A stretch of DNA of 64,000 nucleotides from Limonium bicolor (taxonomy: Eukaryota; Streptophyta; Magnoliopsida; Caryophyllales; Plumbaginaceae), in the NCBI GenBank assembly GCA_023374045.1, contig CM041777.1:481221594-481285593 (forward strand), read 5' to 3'. Of the stretch, positions 59,106 to 64,000 are shown piece after piece. The first letter of the stretch is position 1. Each line of letters begins with the position of its first letter. The translations under genes were made by a program, and so were the position numbers. A model generated the notes under the pieces. The model saw nothing but the letters and a program-made list of their open reading frames with translations, was not told the DNA's origin and searched no databases.

Positions 59106-62100
59106 GATGGTCTGAATACCTAGTTTAGGAAAATACCGAGTTAGGAATTAGAGACCTAGGGCTAAGGGTTGAGTGTTAGCGTGAGAGGTACGCTAGATGG
59201 GAACTTCCGGTGTGACCTGGATACCTACATAACCAATCCCGCCCTCGCCACCCCGTTATGAGTTGGGGAAAGGAACACCAGAGAGATGGAAAGACCTCTC
59301 ATACTCGGGAAACCCGATCTGGCAGCTGTAAAACAAATCTTGAAAATAGAAAGAACCAGTCATACGGTAGATTCCAAGAATCTGGACGTCCAGAAGACAG
59401 TTCCCGTTTCAATGACGATAACCGTACTGAACGGTAGTAGATTGAAGATCCTAACTAAAGGATAATGAAATTGCGGAACCATGGGGCAACGTGCTTTGCA
59501 GTCACGAGAACCATGCGCAGCCAACAAGAAAGGAAGCAGAGCTACACAGTGAGTAGAAAAGTGAAGTAATAAAACCCGGGACAAGAGAGTCTACGGACTA
59601 CAAACGTTTGATAATACCACAATGGTATATCAACCGGCTATGGAAATAGCCAAGGTTGGGTAACTCCAAACCTACAATGCAAAAAGGGCAGTAATACCCA
59701 AACAACATAGTTCAGATAATTATGAGATTCAGGAAGCATACTCTAATAGGACTAAAACATAGCTCCTAAGGATTAGTCAAACCTCGGTAACCACCATAAA
59801 GGTGTGGGAACGAGCAATGAAGCAAGGTAACGGAGTACCTCAAGGATCGGGAAAGCATCCGAATTGTCGACAACTTGTCAAGAACACTGAGAGGTAACTT
59901 AGGAAATTGATCACTAAGATCAAAGATCAAAGGAAGATCCAACAAAACCACTAAATACGGATGATAACAATATCACCACCGGTATATGATAACCTAAAAA
60001 CCGACGTACCTGCTCACTTGCCAAGGCAAGTGCAGCAGCACAACAACAAGATAATTGGAAGACCTTAGGATGACTAACGAGTACTTACTAAATACCACCA
60101 TGACAATGGGAGCAAATAAAGGATCACTAGTCCTAAGAACTCGAAGGACCAGACCTGGAAAGGCCTAACGGCCTGACCATCATATTAATGAACATACCAG
60201 CCAGCAGGAAGCTGTGCTGGGTCAAGGACCTCAAACATGGCAATGCCATGAAGATTTTCTTTCAAACTCAGGATTTTTATTTCAAACATAAAACTTTTCT
60301 TTCAAAACCGCAAACATTTCTTTTAAAACCCCAGATTTTTAAAAGCAAACCAGAAGAATCACGGTGAGTATCATAGCGTGATACAAGAGGAGTTGACAAT
60401 GGAATACTTCACCTAGGCCTGTGACCAGCACTGCGAGTGTACCCAAATACGGGATGTGGGACGACTGCACCCGAAGGAGCTTGCGGGCCTGACAGACCGT
60501 TTGAGTTAGTCGGGTAAGTGGTAACGTACCAATAAGGTGCCCCACGTATGTATACATGTAGTGTACGAAACACGGGAAGTAGTCAGCTCCGTTCTACGGA
60601 CCATAAGGTAAATTCAAACCGAAACAGTTGAACACCTCGAACGATCAAAGAACACAAACAAGCCTTCAAGCTACAAGAGTCAAGAACTCACTCCAGGAGA
60701 ATGATTAAGAGATAAAAAGTGCGAGAAGCACTAGTAATTGATCTAAAACGTTGGATATGTCTCAAGAATGTTGAAGTAAAAGAATGAAATAACTGGAATG
60801 AATGACCGGTCTAAAACCGGTAAGGCGAACGCCAACATGAACACACAATGTTCAAGGAATAAGTGAAGTACCTAGAGTGATCATCTAAGGTACCGGAGGA
60901 TACCGTTCACCACCGAGGGAAATACCAAACTGGTTAAAACCATAAGAGAAGTACCCATAGTCTACCCTGACAAGGGAGACGTATAACCCCAAACGGGATA
61001 ATCTGAAACCCGAACCGCAATGCGGAGTAAACTGAACACACTCAAATGTTAGCCGGATGTAACGGCATAATCGACAACGAGCAATCCACAAAGGGTATCA
61101 AAGTCAACATAGTTGAACGAAGTATCGTGACATGAGCACCAAAGCTATAATGAACACTCGGTTAGAACACTGAAGGGATCCCACTTACCTGGGGACACCC
61201 TAAAATAGATGAATAGTACTTATTGATACCAAAATACTTAAACGGTCTCCAACAGAGGGAGCATGATGCGATGATCGTATCATGGAGCCAATATTGCCTC
61301 CAAGCCGCTTCACGGCATACAGAGTGATGCAAATATATGTGGACCGCATATAATGAGCAGAACTCTAGGCAACGTGGTTAGTATGCCATGAACATACTAC
61401 AATACATATTCAACCGTTGCAAACCCATTATGAACTATATGGAGAATTGCCAAGAACGGCACCAGTGTAGATGGTATAATAACCAACGAGCAAGGATACC
61501 TCTCATTAATGTGAGACCGCAAGAGCAGTGAACATGCAGATTCCAAGGAAGGAATACCATCAGCGAACATCTGATAGTACATCTCTTCTAGAAACTACTA
61601 ATGTAGTGGAGCTTGAACATAAAGTCATTGCCAAGCGAAAATTGTAACAAATGAAGCCAAAGAAAGCTTTGATAGCAACTGGCAGGAACGAGGAGTAATC
61701 GGGTTAGAAGAAATACGTGAAGTACGAACCTGAAGTGTAAAAACCAATAACGCTCAAGGAGCTCAGAGATAGAAAAGAATGTCATATGCTATGATCAGCC
61801 AAGTAAATGGCAAACCATTGTATAAATGGTAGACACACATGAGCAGAAGCTGATGAAATAGTGGATTCCATGAAATCAAAGTGTAAACAAATATGAATAT
61901 GGTGCGCAGTAAGCGACCAATACATATGAATAAGTCGCACGGTGAGATTGAGTGAGGAACAAGATGATAGACAGACCGGGCAACAAGCCAAAGGTCTGCA
62001 CCAAGTGATGAAGCAAGAAATAAGGAAACAATATTCATTCCTATTGCTTATCTCATAAGGGATTTACTGGCAAGTGTTTACGCTTATACACTCTGTAGGA

Positions 62101-62712
62101 CTGAGTGTTTTGGTATTGCACTTGTGCAGTAATGATTAAGTGGGATAGCTAGGAAGTTGGGAAGATGACAATTACGGTAAAAGGTAGAAGGAACGTACAA
62201 AGTTATAAGGACCGAAGCATAGAAAATGCAAGGGCATAATTTAGAAGCTACTGACAATAGAGGAAGCACTACAACTAAGTAGCGGCTCAACCTCAAAGAC
62301 AATACCTGTCGAGATAACCAAGTGAATAAGCACTCAAGTACACAATAAAACTTATTCCCAAGATAAAAAGGGATAAAAGGATATTGTATAAATATTAAGT
62401 ATAACGAGAGAGGGCGAAAAAAAAAACCCTAAGTTATCAGGGTCGCGCAGCAGAAGCTGGTGGGCCCAAATTCTAAGGTTAATACACCTAGTGAACAAAT
62501 GGCTAATTATTAGTGCCTTGAAGCCTCTAAGGCTAGAACCAAACCCAGTTAAGAGTTAAATAAAATCCGATGAGAATCTTGGTGTAGGGACTAACCAACA
62601 TTATGGTTAAGACCCTTTGACCAGAATACATTGTATAATAGACCGCATGGAAGTCAAGCCACTCCATGACGGCTGAATGCCTTTGACCTATGACCAATGT
62701 TGACACGTGGTA

Positions 62713-62748
62713 GATTACGTGGGCGTAATCCCTTTTAAGGGGGGTAGA
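62713..62748 (+). promoter_or_regulatory. Element J internal hairpin plus polypurine tract
   Basis: GATTACG, loop TGGG, CGTAATC, then CCTTTTAAGGGGGGTAGAG, the same as element A 3030-3065, 1.15 kb before the 3' LTR. Confidence 0.65.
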
Positions 62749-63536
62749 GTGAAAATCACGAAGTGTATGTTTTACGTGATAAGGGCATAAAAACTATGTG
62801 CATAGCGTAAAAGAATTTGTTTTGATGATGGGTACTTATGTTACATAAACATTGTACTCATCATTGTGGAAATTATGATTATTTGTGAGATTTGAAGTGG
62901 AAAGGAGTAGAGAAACTCAAGGGAATGAGAGCCCAGGTGGTATATGTCTATTCGAGATTAGACATAGTATTTGAATTGGGAATAGACATGGTGTGGATGA
63001 GTATATTTGGGGAAAATGTTTGAGGGGTACTAATCGGTATGGAACAGATGTTGAACCTAGTGGGAAGTGAGTCCCTAGGTAACTTGGTTTGATTGTATGT
63101 GTGTATAATTTGAGGATAGGAATTGATTGAAATTATTCAGGAATGAATGGAGGATAGAAAACTGAATGGAGTTACAACAGGTATGAATTTCTTAAGCAGG
63201 TATCGGGAGATAATGAGGATGATGGATGGACCGAGTTCCATCGTTTGGAGATGTTTGCTTTGTATTACAACTAGAATGATTAAAAGATAGAAAATGGTAA
63301 ATGATTGAATTACATGTTTGTTGAAACGGAAGTGTGAAGTCGAACTTAATTACTAGTGATCAAGGGAGTTGGAAACACAAATGGGGCGAAGAAGAGAGGT
63401 TCATCACCGATGCTGATCACATCGGGTTGAATGATTCTTGAGGCTCCCTGTAAGTGGTCATAAGTAATCCTGCTAGGATAAAGTAGTGAGCAAGGTTGGG
63501 CTTTAGTGTGGGATTGTACTGTTTTGTATGCTTGTG

Positions 63537-63772
63537 TTGTACTGGCATGTACACACGGTTTATTGCACTAGGATAGTTATTCGATGTTGCACTGGTATGT
63601 GCACGGATGACAATGTTTTGTGTTGCATGGTATGTGCACGGGGTAAATTGTTTTGTGACGCACTGATATGTATGCGCGTTGCATGGTACTTGGATGTATG
63701 TTGTGTGGTGTTGGTAGGTAGCCATGGTTGTTAAATGCTTGTTAACTGATTTGGTGTGTACCGACATGTACA
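63537..63772 (+). repeat. Element J hairpin array
   Basis: Units TGTACtggcaTGTACA (63537), TGCACtggtatGTGCA (63588), a related TGCA unit near 63624, CGCA ... TGCG near 63660 and GTGTACcgacatGTACAC (63755). Linkers contain TGTTTTGTG. Stem changes are paired. Same location as the arrays in A, C and F, with yet another stem family. Confidence 0.65.
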
Positions 63773-63860
63773 CTGGCTGGACTGACTTTGAGCCTATAGG
63801 GCTATAGAGATAATGACCTCGGCACACGATATGTCTATACGACTAACGATATTAGACTCA

Positions 63861-63896
63861 CCAACTTTGTGGGCAATGTTCTTTAAGGGGGTAGAT
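63861..63896 (+). promoter_or_regulatory. Element J 3' hairpin plus polypurine tract
   Basis: AACTTTG, loop TGGG, CAATGTT pairs except for one T-T mismatch and precedes CTTTAAGGGGGTAGAT. It is a weakened form of the module in A, C and F. Confidence 0.65.
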
Positions 63897-64000
63897 TGAA
63901 ATACCCCGAACCTAATTAGGGTGATTAAATTACTCTAATACGATATTGAGGGCCTATTAGTGCCTAATGAATTTTGGTAACAAGAATTAATCCAAAGAAA
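63897..64000 (+). mobile_element. Element J 3' LTR, first 104 bp
   Basis: TGAAATACCCCGAACC onward, matching 54675-54780. The rest lies beyond the window. Confidence 0.9.

Larger units (their letters stand above)
59076..63896 (+). mobile_element. Element J internal region (family 1, LARD-like)
   Basis: The 4.8-kb internal domain starts like C (GCGTGAGAGGTACGCTAG, CCCGATCTGGCAGCTG) and continues like A. Signals in order: PBS, stem-loop (60015-60032), conserved block (62047-62144), internal hairpin-PPT (62713-62748), second block (63409-63476), hairpin array (63537-63772) and PPT (63861-63896). A faint gag-like trace may exist near 59725-59760, but no readable gene is present. Confidence 0.8.

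Overview
The window looks like intergenic heterochromatin of a flowering plant, probably a eudicot. It is AT-rich, has no convincing host gene, and is almost entirely nested LTR retrotransposons plus one non-autonomous hAT transposon. One run of 500 N (31505-32004) marks a scaffold gap. The species cannot be told from the sequence.

Two retrotransposon families dominate. Family 1 has very long LTRs (4.4 kb in element J, 5.6 kb in element F) that begin TGAAATACCCC and end GTGTTACA. Its primer-binding site is complementary to initiator-Met tRNA (TGGTATCAGAGC) and its polypurine tract (PPT) is TTTTAAGGGGGGTAGA. Internal regions of 3.8-4.8 kb show no recognisable pol. Only element F has a gag relic, so these are non-autonomous, LARD-like relatives of long-LTR Ty3/gypsy (Tekay/Del-type) elements. 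Family 2 has LTRs that read TG..CTTATCA on the plus strand, an 18-nt PBS fully complementary to tRNA-Asp as in Athila-type elements, the PPT AAGTGTGGGGG, and a single gag-like protein with two zinc knuckles and no pol. It resembles a TR-GAG element.

Layout, left to right. Element A: internal 1-4384, start of 3' LTR 4385-5079. Family 2 tandem array LTR-int-LTR-int-LTR 5080-15450, minus strand. A family 1 LTR in three pieces (15451-22492), split by a family 2-like solo LTR (17438-19772, TSD GAATG) and a hAT element (20442-21989, TSD CCTGTAAG). LTR K, minus (22493-24873). A 577-bp-armed inverted repeat made of LTR starts (24874-26066). Element C internal, minus (26067-29886), and part of its 5' LTR (29887-31504). 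Gap. LTR E, plus (32005-35037). A second family 2-like LTR (35041-36567). Element F: truncated 5' LTR, PBS, gag relic, internal region and 3' LTR (36568-48626). LTR pieces D and G, minus, and I, plus (48627-54674). Element J: 5' LTR, internal and start of 3' LTR (54675-64000).

The most notable content is conserved non-coding structure. Family 1 elements carry two hairpin-PPT modules with an element-specific array of covarying hairpins between them. They also have a covarying hairpin overlapping the PBS, a palindromic stem-loop near the gag position, and a twin hairpin before a CAG in each LTR. Family 2 carries three hairpin-PPT modules with unrelated stems. The loop AGGA on the element strand and the adjacent purine tract recur in both families. 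The gag relic in F holds three short AT-rich GT-AG intervals with stop codons that look like spliceosomal introns. A GACCGACC tandem hairpin cassette is shared by LTRs of both families.
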